Positions 50,847 through 59,949 of a DNA stretch of 64,000 nt are shown here, piece by piece. Every line of letters begins with the position of its first letter. Positions within the stretch are counted from its first letter, which is position 1. Made by a program: the position numbers and the translations under genes. The notes under the pieces were generated by a model. It worked only from the letters and a program-made list of their open reading frames with translations, did not search any database and was not told where the DNA came from. Origin of the DNA: Roseiarcus sp963833955 (GTDB lineage Bacteria > Pseudomonadota > Alphaproteobacteria > Rhizobiales > Beijerinckiaceae); assembly GCA_963833955.1 (NCBI GenBank), contig CAWHZY010000011.1, positions 186,001 to 250,000 on the forward strand, in the 5' to 3' direction.

Positions 50847-52345
50847 GCCGCCTGCAGCAGGGCGGTGAACATGCTGGTGACGGTGCTCAAAAGCTTCGCC
50901 GTCGAAGCGTAGGAGTTTTCGAGGTTCAGCATGTTGGTCATCTCGGCGTCGAGATTGACGCCGGTGGCGTTGGACAACGCCGATGTCGCCTGCGTTGCAA
51001 CCGCATTTTGATAGGAGGAGGCATCGCTCGCCTGCTGGTTCTGCGCTTGCAGCCAGCTCACCGAAGCGTTGGCGTAATCGGTGAGGCTGGCCGACGAGCC
51101 GAGGCCCGCGGATGGATCGAAGCTCTGCGTCGCGCTGATCTCGCCGATGAGGTCCTGGATGCGTCCCGTATAGCTGGCCGCGCCGGCCGTGTTGTACACA
51201 TACGCTGGATTGCCGGGGTCGGAGACGCCCCCGTCGCGCAGCAGATTCGGATTGCCGCCCTGTGTCGGGTCGACATTCGGATTGATCTCGATCGCGGCGG
51301 CCAAACCCGTCGTCGCCGACATCGAGGGCAGGCTTGTCTCGCCGGGTGTCGTGAACAGGCCCGGCAGCGAGGGCAATGTCGGGGTGGCGGATTGGTCGCT
51401 CTCGGCGAAGGCGTTGATGAGGCCGCCGGCGACCTGGTCGAGCTGGGCCTGATATTCGGGCGCGAGCCTATCCCGTATCGCGGCATAGCCGGCGAGCGCG
51501 CCCGACTGAATGGGCATCGGCGAATTGGCGCCGGTGATCGGCACGCCGTCCACGGTGACAGCCCCGCCATTCGCGCCATCGACCAGCGTCGGCGTTGCGG
51601 TGAACGAGACCGTTCGCGGCGTGTCCTGGAACAGGGTGACGCCGCTGTCGGTGTAAATCGATTCAGAACCATTGGCGGCCACGGTGGTCGAAACGCCGAT
51701 CTGCTGGGCGAGCTGGGTCACGATCGAGTCGCGCGAATCCTCGGCGCTGGATATGTTGGCGCCCGTCTGAAGCCCGGTGACGACGGCGTTGTTGGCGGCC
51801 GTGAACTGGTTAAGGAGCGAATTGATGGTACCGACCGACGAGGCCATGTTCTGGTCGGCGGTTTGGCGCACCTGCTGGACCGTGGCGCTCGCGCTGTTGA
51901 GCGACGAGGCGAGATCGGAGGCCGCCGACACCACCGCGTCGGCGGCGGACGACGAGCTCGGCGAATCTGCGTAGGTCGTGAGCGCGCTCTGCAAATTGGC
52001 GAGCATGGCGGAGGGCGAGGCGCCGTTCTGGTTGGCGCCCGAGGTCGAGGTGGTCGATGAACTGTCATCGACGGTTTGGGCGAGCGTCGACAACCCATCC
52101 GAAATCGCCTGCTGCGCAGCGGCCTGGGAGGTCGAGCTCGAGACCTGCTCCAGGAGCGCGGCGTTGGCCTCGCGGGTGATCGAATCGACGTCCGCGCCGC
52201 CGTAGGAGTTCGTGACGACATTCGCGATCTCGCGCGAATAGCCTGGGGTGTTGACGTTGGCGATGTTGTTCGAGACGACCGCGGTCTGCGCCGCATTGGC
52301 GGCGAAGGAAGAACTGATGACGTTGAACGCGGTCGACAGGCTCAT
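50843..52345 (-). CDS. flgK: Flagellar hook-associated protein FlgK
   Basis: This 500-residue first junction protein has the axial N-terminal motif AVVSNNIANVNTPGYSREIA and the C-terminal helix LDAEMTNMLNLENSYASTAK, with a long Ser/Ala-rich variable middle. The length is within the family range. It is preceded by flgE with 25 bases between and coupled to flgL downstream. It would be a client of the FlgN-like chaperone at 42810-43190. Confidence 0.94.
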   Translation of the reverse strand: MSLSTAFNVISSSFAANAAQTAVVSNNIANVNTPGYSREIANVVTNSYGGADVDSITREANAALLEQVSSSTSQAAAQQAISDGLSTLAQTVDDSSSTTSTSGANQNGASPSAMLANLQSALTTYADSPSSSSAADAVVSAASDLASSLNSASATVQQVRQTADQNMASSVGTINSLLNQFTAANNAVVTGLQTGANISSAEDSRDSIVTQLAQQIGVSTTVAANGSESIYTDSGVTLFQDTPRTVSFTATPTLVDGANGGAVTVDGVPITGANSPMPIQSGALAGYAAIRDRLAPEYQAQLDQVAGGLINAFAESDQSATPTLPSLPGLFTTPGETSLPSMSATTGLAAAIEINPNVDPTQGGNPNLLRDGGVSDPGNPAYVYNTAGAASYTGRIQDLIGEISATQSFDPSAGLGSSASLTDYANASVSWLQAQNQQASDASSYQNAVATQATSALSNATGVNLDAEMTNMLNLENSYASTAKLLSTVTSMFTALLQAA

Positions 52346-52370
52346 CGAAGCTTCCCGGGCTTGTTCGAGC

Positions 52371-53615
52371 TCACGGCTTCAGCCCGTTCAGGACGTCGAG
52401 AATATCGGCGCCCGTCTGAAATACTTTGGAATTGGCCTCGTACGCGCTCTGCGCCTGGATCATGTCGGTCAGTTCGGTGGCCAGGTCGACAGTCGAGCTT
52501 TCGAGCGATGACGATTCGATCGAGCCGAAGCCCGCGCCGCCGGCGGTTCCCAGATAAACGGGGCCAGAAGCAGACGTCTGCAAATAGGCGCCCCCGTTGA
52601 CCGAGGCGAGATTGTCGGGGCTCACGACGTTGGCCAGCGGAATGTCATAGGCGACGTTGGACGTTCCGTTCGCATAGTTGAAGGTCAAGGATCCACTGGT
52701 CGAGATGGAGACGCCGCTGATGCCGCTCGGGGCCCTTCCGTTCGCGGTTGCGGCCGTCACATTGAAGCCCGCCGCGAGCTGCGTCAGGTTGCTGAGATCA
52801 AGGTTCATCGGCTGCCCATTAGGCACCGTAAGCGAAAGCGAGGAGCCGGAGGACAGCGCGCCCGTCGTCGGATTGAAGGTGAGGGTCTGCGTCGCCAGCG
52901 GGCCTGACGAATAGGGAAAACCGCCGCTCGGGGAGGCTTTCGACGCATCGAACGCGTCGACCTCCCAGGTGTTCGCCCCGGTGTTGGTGTAATAAAGATT
53001 GATCGTGTGCGAGCCGCCGAGATTATCGTAGACGACAAGCGACGTCGCTTCGGTATAGGTCGAGCTTGCTGAATTGGCGGACGGCAGATTGGCGGCGGCC
53101 ACCGGCGTCGCGGTCGATGGCAGATTGGCGGTCAGCGTGGCGCTAGTCGTCGGCGTCGCGGTCTGGCCGGCGTTGACGACGTTGACCTTCTGAAGGCCAG
53201 TGAGCGAATTCGCGGCGAGCGGCGAAACGCCGTTTTGCACGTTCGCCGCCATCAGGTAGTAGCCGGCGCTGTTGACCAGATTTCCTGAGGCGTCCGGCGT
53301 GAACGAACCGTTGCGCGTCAGATAGAGGGCGCCGCTGGAGTCGGACACGACAAAAAAACCGGCGCCCTGGACGGCGAGATCGGTCGGCGTTGAAGTGGAG
53401 ACCACATTGCCCTGGAGTCCGTTGAGCGAGACCTGGGTCGTGGAGACACCGCCGAAATCGGCGTTGCCGTTGGCGATCTGATCGACCAGGCTCGAGAAGT
53501 CGGTCTCGACGTTCTTGTAGCCGGTGGTGTCGGCGTTGGCGACATTCTGGGAGATCGACGACAGCCAGTTCGAATTGGCCTGCATGCCCGAGACGCTGGT
53601 GTTCAGAATGCTCAT
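52371..53615 (-). CDS. flgE: Flagellar hook protein FlgE
   Basis: This 414-residue hook subunit has the N-terminal rod/hook motif WLSSISQNVANADTTGYKNV and the C-terminal LTDMIQAQSAYEANSKVFQT, with a FlgE insertion domain rich in Ser/Thr between. It forms the flexible universal joint outside the cell. It heads a minus-strand run flgE-flgK-flgL-flaF-flbT-flgD-fliQ. About 80 bases separate it from fliP upstream, enough for a promoter, but none is clearly recognisable. Confidence 0.94.
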   Translation of the reverse strand: MSILNTSVSGMQANSNWLSSISQNVANADTTGYKNVETDFSSLVDQIANGNADFGGVSTTQVSLNGLQGNVVSTSTPTDLAVQGAGFFVVSDSSGALYLTRNGSFTPDASGNLVNSAGYYLMAANVQNGVSPLAANSLTGLQKVNVVNAGQTATPTTSATLTANLPSTATPVAAANLPSANSASSTYTEATSLVVYDNLGGSHTINLYYTNTGANTWEVDAFDASKASPSGGFPYSSGPLATQTLTFNPTTGALSSGSSLSLTVPNGQPMNLDLSNLTQLAAGFNVTAATANGRAPSGISGVSISTSGSLTFNYANGTSNVAYDIPLANVVSPDNLASVNGGAYLQTSASGPVYLGTAGGAGFGSIESSSLESSTVDLATELTDMIQAQSAYEANSKVFQTGADILDVLNGLKP

Positions 53616-53695
53616 GAAGAATCCTCGACGGTGCGTCCATTTGAGCCGCGCGGCCTTGCGCCAGGCTGGCGCCGGATTCGGCTCTGCGCTCGCGG

Positions 53696-54430
53696 TCAGC
53701 TTGCCGAACGCACGAGGCTTCCGATCAAAAGATTCCAGCCGTCGATCAGCACGAAGAACAGGATTTTCACGGGCAGCGAGATGACGGAGGGCGGCAGCAT
53801 CATCATGCCCATCGACATCGTCAGCGTCGCAACGATCATGTCGATGACCAGAAACGGCAACACGATGAGGAACCCGATCTCGAAGCCGCGACGGAGCTCG
53901 GAGATCATGAAGGCGGGGATAAGGAGCCGCAAATCCGCCTTGGAGCGGTCGGTGACATCGAAGCGTCCTTTGGACAGGCCCTCGAACAGCGCCATATCCT
54001 TCTCCCGAACCTGACTGAGCATGAATTCCCGGAACGGCTCGGAGACTGCTGCGAGCGCGTCCTGTTGACTGATCTGATTGTCCATGAGCGGTTTGAGGCC
54101 ATTTTGCCAGGCGCGATCGAAGGTCGGCGCCATGACGAAGAAGGTCATGAACAGGGAGAGGCTAATGAGGACGAGATTGGCCGGCGCACTCTGCAAGCCG
54201 AGGCCGGAGCGCAGAAACGACAACGCGACGATGAACCGCGTGAAGCTTGTGACCATGATGAGAAGGCCGGGCGCGACCGAAAGCACGGTTAGAATCGCGA
54301 CGAGCTCGATGATGCGGCCACTCGCCGTTGCTCCGCCGGCGGGGACAAGAGAATTCAGGTCGACGCTTTGGGCCGCCGCCGGATAGCTTGCGGCCAGCAG
54401 CGCAATGCCTACGCAGATTGCCCGTCTCAT
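53696..54430 (-). CDS. fliP: Flagellar export gate protein FliP
   Basis: This 244-residue protein has a cleavable signal (RRAICVGIALLAASYPAAAQ) and the conserved membrane segments VTSFTRFIVALSFLRSGLGL, ELRRGFEIGFLIVLPFLVID and SLPVKILFFVLIDGWNLLIG. It is the main subunit of the FliPQR export gate. It overlaps fliL by four bases (ATGA). Confidence 0.96.
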   Translation of the reverse strand: MRRAICVGIALLAASYPAAAQSVDLNSLVPAGGATASGRIIELVAILTVLSVAPGLLIMVTSFTRFIVALSFLRSGLGLQSAPANLVLISLSLFMTFFVMAPTFDRAWQNGLKPLMDNQISQQDALAAVSEPFREFMLSQVREKDMALFEGLSKGRFDVTDRSKADLRLLIPAFMISELRRGFEIGFLIVLPFLVIDMIVATLTMSMGMMMLPPSVISLPVKILFFVLIDGWNLLIGSLVRSAS

Positions 54431-54906
54431 TGCACCACCAAGGTTCGGATGACGAAGGCGTGCACTTTGCCGCCGCTGCGGGTCGCCGCCCGCTCGTTGA
54501 GGTCCTGGCGGATGTTCTCGAGTCCGATCGGCCCTTCAAGCTGATGCAATGTGACGGTTCTCAAATATGCGAGCACGTCGTCGCCAATCTGGCCCGCCAC
54601 GGCTTCGGGGTGCGGCAAGGTCTTCGGGTCAAAGATGATCGACCCCTCGAGCCGAACCCAGGTGTCTTGCGGCGCGCCGAGGTTGGTGACGATCGGCGGC
54701 AGGTCGACGATCGTCGACGCTTGCGCAGGGGCCGCGCTGGCCGTCGATTCCTGCATCGGCTTGTCCGGGGCTGGTGGGGCGGGCCGCAACGCCTCGAAGG
54801 CGGCGCCGGCGCTGGCGGCCAGGCAGACGACGATCGCCCATTCGATCAAGGATCCCCTGCGCGACTCCCTGACGGCGACGCCTTGGGGCAACGCGGAATC
54901 GGACAT
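54427..54906 (-). CDS. fliL: Flagellar stator-associated protein FliL
   Basis: This 159-residue protein has an N-terminal membrane helix (IEWAIVVCLAASAGAAFEAL), a Pro/Ala linker and a periplasmic domain ending ENIRQDLNERAATRSGGKVH and VIRTLVVQ, the usual FliL C-terminus. It stabilises the stator around the motor. The ATG at 54906 is preferred because GGAG lies five to six bases upstream; the frame is open further 5' but without family similarity. Confidence 0.88.
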   Translation of the reverse strand: MSDSALPQGVAVRESRRGSLIEWAIVVCLAASAGAAFEALRPAPPAPDKPMQESTASAAPAQASTIVDLPPIVTNLGAPQDTWVRLEGSIIFDPKTLPHPEAVAGQIGDDVLAYLRTVTLHQLEGPIGLENIRQDLNERAATRSGGKVHAFVIRTLVVQ

Positions 54907-54917
54907 CAGCGCTCCGG

Positions 54918-55631
54918 TTAGAATGGCCTGACGGCGTCGTAGACCTGTTGTCCCCACGCCGGCTGCTGAAAGTCGGTCTGACGCCCACGGCCGCCATAGG
55001 AGATGCGAGCCTCGGCGATCCGGTCATAGGCGACGGTATTGTTGAGCGAGATGTCGAGCGGATTGACGATCCCCGCCACGGTCAGCTGGCGCATCTCGTA
55101 ATTGACGCGCACCTCCTGCGATCCTGAGATGACGAGATTGCCATTGGGAAGGACGCGTGTGACGACCGCCGCCACCGACACTTGAATCTGCTCGGACCGG
55201 TCGATGTTCCCCGTCCCCTGAGTTGAGGCTGAGGACGTGAGGTCGCCTGAAAGTTTGGCGGGCTGGTTGGATGACGCCGATGGCGAACCATTGTTGTAGC
55301 CAAAGTCGATCACGCCGCTGTCGGTCGTTGTTTGCGAGCGGCCCGACGCGTTGCCAAGGGTCGCCTTGTCGTTCATCGAAATCAACACGCGCACGATGTC
55401 GCCGACGTTGCCGATGCGCGGCTGGCTGTAAAGGGACGGCGGTGTCCCATTTCCGGAAGGCGGAGGTGGGGGAAGCACCTTCGCGGTCTGGATGCTCGCG
55501 GTTTCGTCTGTGACGAGTCCTGCGCCAACCGGCGAGAAGAAGGGCTCACGCATGAATTCGTTGGCGCTCGTCCAGCAACCGGTCATCGACATGGCGATCG
55601 CCAGCAACAAGGGCGGCAAAAGGAGCCGCAT
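54918..55631 (-). CDS. flgH: Flagellar L-ring lipoprotein FlgH
   Basis: This 237-residue outer-membrane ring protein has a lipoprotein signal with lipobox SMTGC (cysteine at about residue 19). It carries the FlgH motifs NGTPPSLYSQPRIGNVGDIV and GNLVISGSQEVRVNYEMRQL, ending YGGRGRQTDFQQPAWGQQVY. It starts one base inside the preceding stop (TGATG). FlgH and FlgI together form the bushing through the outer membrane, consistent with a Gram-negative cell. Confidence 0.95.
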   Translation of the reverse strand: MRLLLPPLLLAIAMSMTGCWTSANEFMREPFFSPVGAGLVTDETASIQTAKVLPPPPPSGNGTPPSLYSQPRIGNVGDIVRVLISMNDKATLGNASGRSQTTTDSGVIDFGYNNGSPSASSNQPAKLSGDLTSSASTQGTGNIDRSEQIQVSVAAVVTRVLPNGNLVISGSQEVRVNYEMRQLTVAGIVNPLDISLNNTVAYDRIAEARISYGGRGRQTDFQQPAWGQQVYDAVRPF

Positions 55632-56209
55632 CAGGATTTTTTCCCAGCGTCCGCCGTGGCTGAGAGGAAGGTCGCAAGCCTGCTCGCCCGCTCGGCCTCC
55701 ATCTCGCTGAGAATGGCCCCCGCCACGCCGGCCTTGAGCTTGCCGAGAATCGCGGCTGCCAGTTGATCGTCCATCGCGGCGATCTGAGTGGCGGCGGCCT
55801 CCGGCTGCATCCTGGCGTAAATGGCGACAAGGTCATCGCTTGCCGACTTGAGCGCGGCGTCTTTCTTGGCGACCCACTCTTTGACCGAAGCTTCCGCTTT
55901 CTCGAGATCGGCTAGCCGCTGCTTGACCTGGGCGTCGAGGTCGCTGAGCTGTTTGGTCTCCCAGGCGATGCGCGCCTCGGCAATCGACGGGGCGGCGTTG
56001 GCGCAGAAGCGGCTGGCTTCGGCATCCGGCGCTTTGTCGACGACGGCTTTATCGGGCGCTTTGTTCGTGGCTCTCGGCTTTTCCTTCTCCGGCGCCCGCC
56101 CGTCCTGAGCGAAGGCCGGACCGGCAAGGAGAACGGCCGCCAGACTCATCGCCAAGCGCGCGCGACACGATTGAGCCGTCAGGCTTTGTGATGGAGAAAG
56201 ACAGGGCAT
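55631..56209 (-). CDS. motE: MotE-like flagellar protein
   Basis: This 192-residue exported protein has a signal ending around AGPAFAQDG, a charged coiled-coil region (KQLSDLDAQVKQRLADLEKA) and a C-terminal MgtE N-domain-like stretch, YARMQPEAAATQIAAMDDQL then AAAILGKLKAGVAGAILSEM. In Sinorhizobium, MotE is a periplasmic chaperone needed for motility that assists MotC. The family is common between flgI and flgH in rhizobial clusters, exactly as here. No motC is seen in this window. Confidence 0.8.
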   Translation of the reverse strand: MPCLSPSQSLTAQSCRARLAMSLAAVLLAGPAFAQDGRAPEKEKPRATNKAPDKAVVDKAPDAEASRFCANAAPSIAEARIAWETKQLSDLDAQVKQRLADLEKAEASVKEWVAKKDAALKSASDDLVAIYARMQPEAAATQIAAMDDQLAAAILGKLKAGVAGAILSEMEAERASRLATFLSATADAGKKS

Positions 56210-56307
56210 GTGTCGGCCTCGAGGACGGCGCCATCCTCGATCGCGCGGCTTGCGCTGGGCTGACTTAAGTTAACGGTGGGGACCGCAATGGGGCCCGCCT
56301 GGCCCGT

Positions 56308-57399
56308 TCACTGAATGACGAGATCGGCCTGCAGGGCGCCGGCAGTTTTGATCGCCTGAAGAATCGCGATGATTCCCGGCGGCTTGACGCCGATGCGATT
56401 GAGGCCCGCGACCAGGGCTCTGAGGCTTGATCCATGGAGGATGGCGACGGGTCCGCCCCCCTGCTCGACGTCAATTCGCGTGTCGGGCGTGACGACCGTT
56501 CGGCCGTTCGAGAACGGGGCTGGTTGCGACACGCGAGGCCGCTCGGCGACCCGAACCGTCAGCGTTCCGTAAGTCACCGCGACGGTCGAAATCTGCACGT
56601 CCTGGCCGACCACCACCGTGCCGGTTCGCGCGTCGAGAACGACGCGGGCCGCCATATCCGGGTCGACCTGGAGCTCCCCGATTTCGGCCATGAACCGAGC
56701 GAACGAGATCCTCCGAGGGCGGAACAGTTCGACTCTCCGGCTGTCGACCTCATAGGCGGCGCTCGCGCGGAATCGGTCGCGGGAATAGGCGTTGATCGCA
56801 TCGACGATCCTCACCGCAGTCGTGTAGTCGGGGTTCTTCAACTCGAGCATCGACCGCAGCTCGTCGGGGAACCCGGGAACTTCGTGCTCGACGATGGCGC
56901 CGTTCGGAATGCGGCCCGCGGTCGGAACGCCTTGTGACAGCGTCTCGCCCTGGCCGACGGCGTCGAAACCGGTCACCGAGACCGCGCCCTGCGCGCTCGC
57001 ATAGACCGTTCCATCCGCCGCCTGAAGCTGGGTGAGCAAGAGCGTTCCGCCCATCAGAGAGGGGGCGTCGCCGAGAGCGGAAACGGTGACGTCGAGCCGT
57101 GTGCCCGTCTCGACGCCCGCCGAGAGGTCGGAGGTGACGATGACGGACGCGACATTGCGGTTGCGGAGCGACGCGCCATGTACGTCAAGACCGAGATGCG
57201 TGAGCATCGCCTGGACGGACTGCTCGGTGAAGGGGGTGTTGCGCAAGGTGTCGCCCGACCCCTGCAGACCGACGACGAGGCCATAGCCGACGAGCTGACT
57301 GTCGCGCGCGCTCCGCAGGATCGAGATATCCTTGATCCGGGCCGCAAAGGTCGGCGCGGCGGCGAGACAAAGCGCGAGCGCCAGAATCAGTCGCCGCAT
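56308..57399 (-). CDS. flgI: Flagellar P-ring protein FlgI
   Basis: This 363-residue periplasmic ring subunit has a signal peptide (RRLILALALCLAAAPTFAAR) and hallmark segments RIKDISILRSARDSQLVGYG, LVVGLQGSGDTLRNTPFTEQ and a C-terminal GVKPPGIIAILQAIKTAGAL. It surrounds the rod at the peptidoglycan layer. Its ATG overlaps the flgA stop by one base (TAATG), matching the need for the FlgA chaperone in P-ring assembly. Confidence 0.96.
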   Translation of the reverse strand: MRRLILALALCLAAAPTFAARIKDISILRSARDSQLVGYGLVVGLQGSGDTLRNTPFTEQSVQAMLTHLGLDVHGASLRNRNVASVIVTSDLSAGVETGTRLDVTVSALGDAPSLMGGTLLLTQLQAADGTVYASAQGAVSVTGFDAVGQGETLSQGVPTAGRIPNGAIVEHEVPGFPDELRSMLELKNPDYTTAVRIVDAINAYSRDRFRASAAYEVDSRRVELFRPRRISFARFMAEIGELQVDPDMAARVVLDARTGTVVVGQDVQISTVAVTYGTLTVRVAERPRVSQPAPFSNGRTVVTPDTRIDVEQGGGPVAILHGSSLRALVAGLNRIGVKPPGIIAILQAIKTAGALQADLVIQ

Positions 57400-57869
57400 T
57401 ATCCCCCGCTCACTTGGACCGAGCCGTCCGGCTGGACGGCGCCGGACACCGTGACGCCGCTATCGTCGTTGCGAACCCTGACGATGTCCCCAATCGAGCC
57501 GTCTTGCAGCGCGGAGCCTGTGGTCATGATGACGAGATCGCCCTCGGAGAAAATAAGCTTGACCTCGGCGCCGTTGGAAACGAGCTTGCGATTGGAGACG
57601 CCTGAAAATGGAATCGCGTGCCCGGGAAGCAGGGTGAGCCGCGCCGCCTTGCCGACGATGAGCGAGCGCGAATCGACGAACGGCCCTGATCCGTCACGGG
57701 CGACATTGGGGACGTCGACGAGCATTTCGTCCAGGATCACGTCGCCGGGATAGATGACTGCCTTCGGGGTCGGGACGAGCGCTTCCTGCGCCAAGGAGGG
57801 CGCCGCGCAAGCTGCCGCGAACAGGACAATCGCGGCTCGGGCAACCGCTCGGGCTTGCGTTACGATCAT
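57399..57869 (-). CDS. flgA: Flagellar P-ring assembly chaperone FlgA
   Basis: This 156-residue exported protein has a signal ending near AAPSLAQE and the FlgA/SAF-type domain: VIYPGDVILDEMLVDVPNVA, then ARLTLLPGHAIPFSGVSNRK and GDIVRVRNDDSGVTVSGAVQ. It helps FlgI polymerise into the P-ring in the periplasm. It lies between flgG and flgI, in the typical alphaproteobacterial order. Confidence 0.92.
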   Translation of the reverse strand: MIVTQARAVARAAIVLFAAACAAPSLAQEALVPTPKAVIYPGDVILDEMLVDVPNVARDGSGPFVDSRSLIVGKAARLTLLPGHAIPFSGVSNRKLVSNGAEVKLIFSEGDLVIMTTGSALQDGSIGDIVRVRNDDSGVTVSGAVQPDGSVQVSGG

Positions 57870-57884
57870 GGACGCGTCTCCTGG

Positions 57885-58673
57885 CTAGCCGCGCATGTTG
57901 GAGATTGTGCCGGACATCTGGTCCGCGGCCTGGATCACCTTGGAGTTCATTTCATAGGCGCGCTGAGCCGATATGAGGTTGGTGATTTCGGTGACGGGAT
58001 CGACGTTGGAAGCCTCGACATAGCCCTGCTGGATGATCCCAAACGAAGTGTCGCCGGGAACGCCAGCGGTCGGCAGGCCGGACGCGGCCGTCTGCTGGAA
58101 GTAGTTGCCGCCGAGCGCCAGCAGGCCGGCTTCGTTGACGAAGCTCGCGATTGTCAATTGGCCGAGCGACTGCGGCGTGGCCTGGCCTGGGACCGTCGCG
58201 GTTACGAGGCCGGTCTGGCTGACGGTGACCGCGGTCGCCGTCTGGGGAACGAGAATCGATGGGTTCACGTTATAGCCGTCCATGGTGACGAGCTGGCCAT
58301 TCGCGTTGGTGTTGAACGCACCGTCGCGGGTATAGACCGTGTCGCCATTCGGCGTCGCGACTTGGAACCAACCCCGCCCTTGAATCGCCAGATCGAGCTG
58401 GTTGCCAGTGTTGGTCAGGGCGCCCTGAATGTTGACGCTGCGAATCGCCGCGGTGCGAACGCCGAGGCCGATCTGAGCGCCTTCTGGAACGGTCGCGTCG
58501 CGGCCTCGATTTGAAACGCCCATGAGCCGTTCTGTCTGATAGATGAGATCGGTGAATTCCGCCCGCGAGCGCTTGAAGCCGGTCGTATTGATGTTGGCGA
58601 CATTGTTCGCGATCACCTCAAGATTTTGTTCCTGGGCGCTCATGCCCGTCGCCGCGATCGCCAACGCTCTCAT
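57885..58673 (-). CDS. flgG: Flagellar distal rod protein FlgG
   Basis: This 262-residue rod protein has the N-terminal motif LEVIANNVANINTTGFKRSR and the C-terminal EITNLISAQRAYEMNSKVIQ, with the distal-rod domain (IQGRGWFQVATPNGDTVYTR) between. The length matches FlgG and not FlgF, which is absent from the window and probably lies beyond its right edge. Fifteen bases separate it from flgA. Confidence 0.95.
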   Translation of the reverse strand: MRALAIAATGMSAQEQNLEVIANNVANINTTGFKRSRAEFTDLIYQTERLMGVSNRGRDATVPEGAQIGLGVRTAAIRSVNIQGALTNTGNQLDLAIQGRGWFQVATPNGDTVYTRDGAFNTNANGQLVTMDGYNVNPSILVPQTATAVTVSQTGLVTATVPGQATPQSLGQLTIASFVNEAGLLALGGNYFQQTAASGLPTAGVPGDTSFGIIQQGYVEASNVDPVTEITNLISAQRAYEMNSKVIQAADQMSGTISNMRG

Positions 58674-58724
58674 TTCAACATCCTTCGCTTCCGCTTAAGT
58701 CCGTCCATCGAGATCACGACCCGA

Positions 58725-59027
58725 TCAGATCGTCATGCGCGCAACCTCTTGATAAGCGGAAACCGCCTTGTCACGGATCGCAAGAACGGTCTGGAGCGAA
58801 CGTTGCGCCGCCATCACCCCGTCCACGACCTTCATCGGCGAGGCCGCGCCTTGGATGCCTTGGATGGCGACGGCTTCCCCGGTTTGCAACGTATCAACCG
58901 CGGAGCCGACCACCTGAGCGAGCGCCTGCTCGAAACTCGGTCCCTGAGTCGGCGCCGCGGCGGCCATCGGGGATCGAACCCCGGCGCTCACGCTTGCCGA
59001 GCCAATTCCAGAAACGCTCTCGATCAT
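58725..59027 (-). CDS. fliE: Flagellar hook-basal body protein FliE
   Basis: This 100-residue helical protein joins the MS ring to the proximal rod. Typical sequence includes SFEQALAQVVGSAVDTLQTG and VMAAQRSLQTVLAIRDKAVS plus AYQEVARMTI, the conserved FliE C-terminus. It sits between flgC and flgG, a common rhizobial arrangement. Confidence 0.93.
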   Translation of the reverse strand: MIESVSGIGSASVSAGVRSPMAAAAPTQGPSFEQALAQVVGSAVDTLQTGEAVAIQGIQGAASPMKVVDGVMAAQRSLQTVLAIRDKAVSAYQEVARMTI

Positions 59028-59052
59028 CGTTTGCCCCTCGCGACGTCGACGC

Positions 59053-59472
59053 TCACGCGTCCTTCATCAGACTGATCGTGGTGTTCAGCATGTCAGCCGA
59101 CTGCTTGGCGACCTGGAGATTGGCCTCATAGCTGCGATTTGCTTCTCGCATATCCGCCAGTTCCGTCAGCACATCGACGTTCGGCATCTTCACCATGCCG
59201 CTTTCGTCCGCCGCTGGATTGCCGGGGTCGCGCTCGAGCTTGAAGGGCGAAGAGTCGACGCCGATCGATTTGACCGCGACCACGTTGGCGCCGAGCGTCC
59301 GATCCATCTCGCTCTCGAACGAGACCGTCTGGCGCGCGTAGGGCTCGGCGCCGGGCGTCGATCCGGTCGATTGGGCGTTGGCGATATTCTGCGAGACGAT
59401 GCGAAGCCGCGTCGACTGGGCCTGAAGGCCGGATGCGGCGATGCGGAGCGCGGTCTGCAACGAATCCTGCAT
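59053..59472 (-). CDS. flgC: Flagellar proximal rod protein FlgC
   Basis: This 139-residue rod subunit has the N-terminal axial motif STRLRIVSQNIANAQSTGST, a conserved middle with VKMPNVDVLTELADMREANR and the C-terminal helix SYEANLQVAKQSADMLNTTI. The gene follows flgB by six bases. Confidence 0.95.
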   Translation of the reverse strand: MQDSLQTALRIAASGLQAQSTRLRIVSQNIANAQSTGSTPGAEPYARQTVSFESEMDRTLGANVVAVKSIGVDSSPFKLERDPGNPAADESGMVKMPNVDVLTELADMREANRSYEANLQVAKQSADMLNTTISLMKDA

Positions 59473-59478
59473 GGGTCT

Positions 59479-59862
59479 TCACTTAAGCGCAGAGAGGAGA
59501 AGTTGATGAAAGACTCGGCGGATGTCGGAGTTCATCGTGTAGTCCCGATTGACATCTCCGAGGTTGATCATCTGCTGTTCGATATTGACCGTGTTGCCGG
59601 ACAACGTCTGTTCCGCCGGGTCGACTTCGACTTCGCGCAACGCGCCCGTTTCAGATTGGGGCAGGGACAGGTGAGCAGGATTGGTCGTCGCCAATTCGAT
59701 GGGTGACGAGTCGAGGACGGCGGAAAAGGGCTGAATGTCGACCGCGTGATAGCTCGGCGTATTCGCGTTCGCGACATTGGCGGCGATCGCCGTTTGGCGC
59801 GCGGACAGCCATTGCGCCTTCTGGGAGCCGATTTCGAAGAGATAGACCGATGACAATTGCAC
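59479..59862 (-). CDS. flgB: Flagellar proximal rod protein FlgB
   Basis: This rod subunit of about 127 residues has the signature SARQTAIAANVANANTPSYH and the C-terminal TVNIEQQMINLGDVNRDYTM. The GTG at 59862 (MQLSSVYLFEIG) is chosen because AGGA precedes it by five to six bases and family members start close to this point; the frame is open for 29 further codons upstream without similarity. Confidence 0.9.
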   Translation of the reverse strand: MQLSSVYLFEIGSQKAQWLSARQTAIAANVANANTPSYHAVDIQPFSAVLDSSPIELATTNPAHLSLPQSETGALREVEVDPAEQTLSGNTVNIEQQMINLGDVNRDYTMNSDIRRVFHQLLLSALK

Positions 59863-59949
59863 GCCATTCCTGAACGGGGGTTGGACGAACCCTGCGCGTC
59901 CGGGCTTGCACGGGGCTTGACGACCGTGGCTTGACCCCGTTCGCAGCAC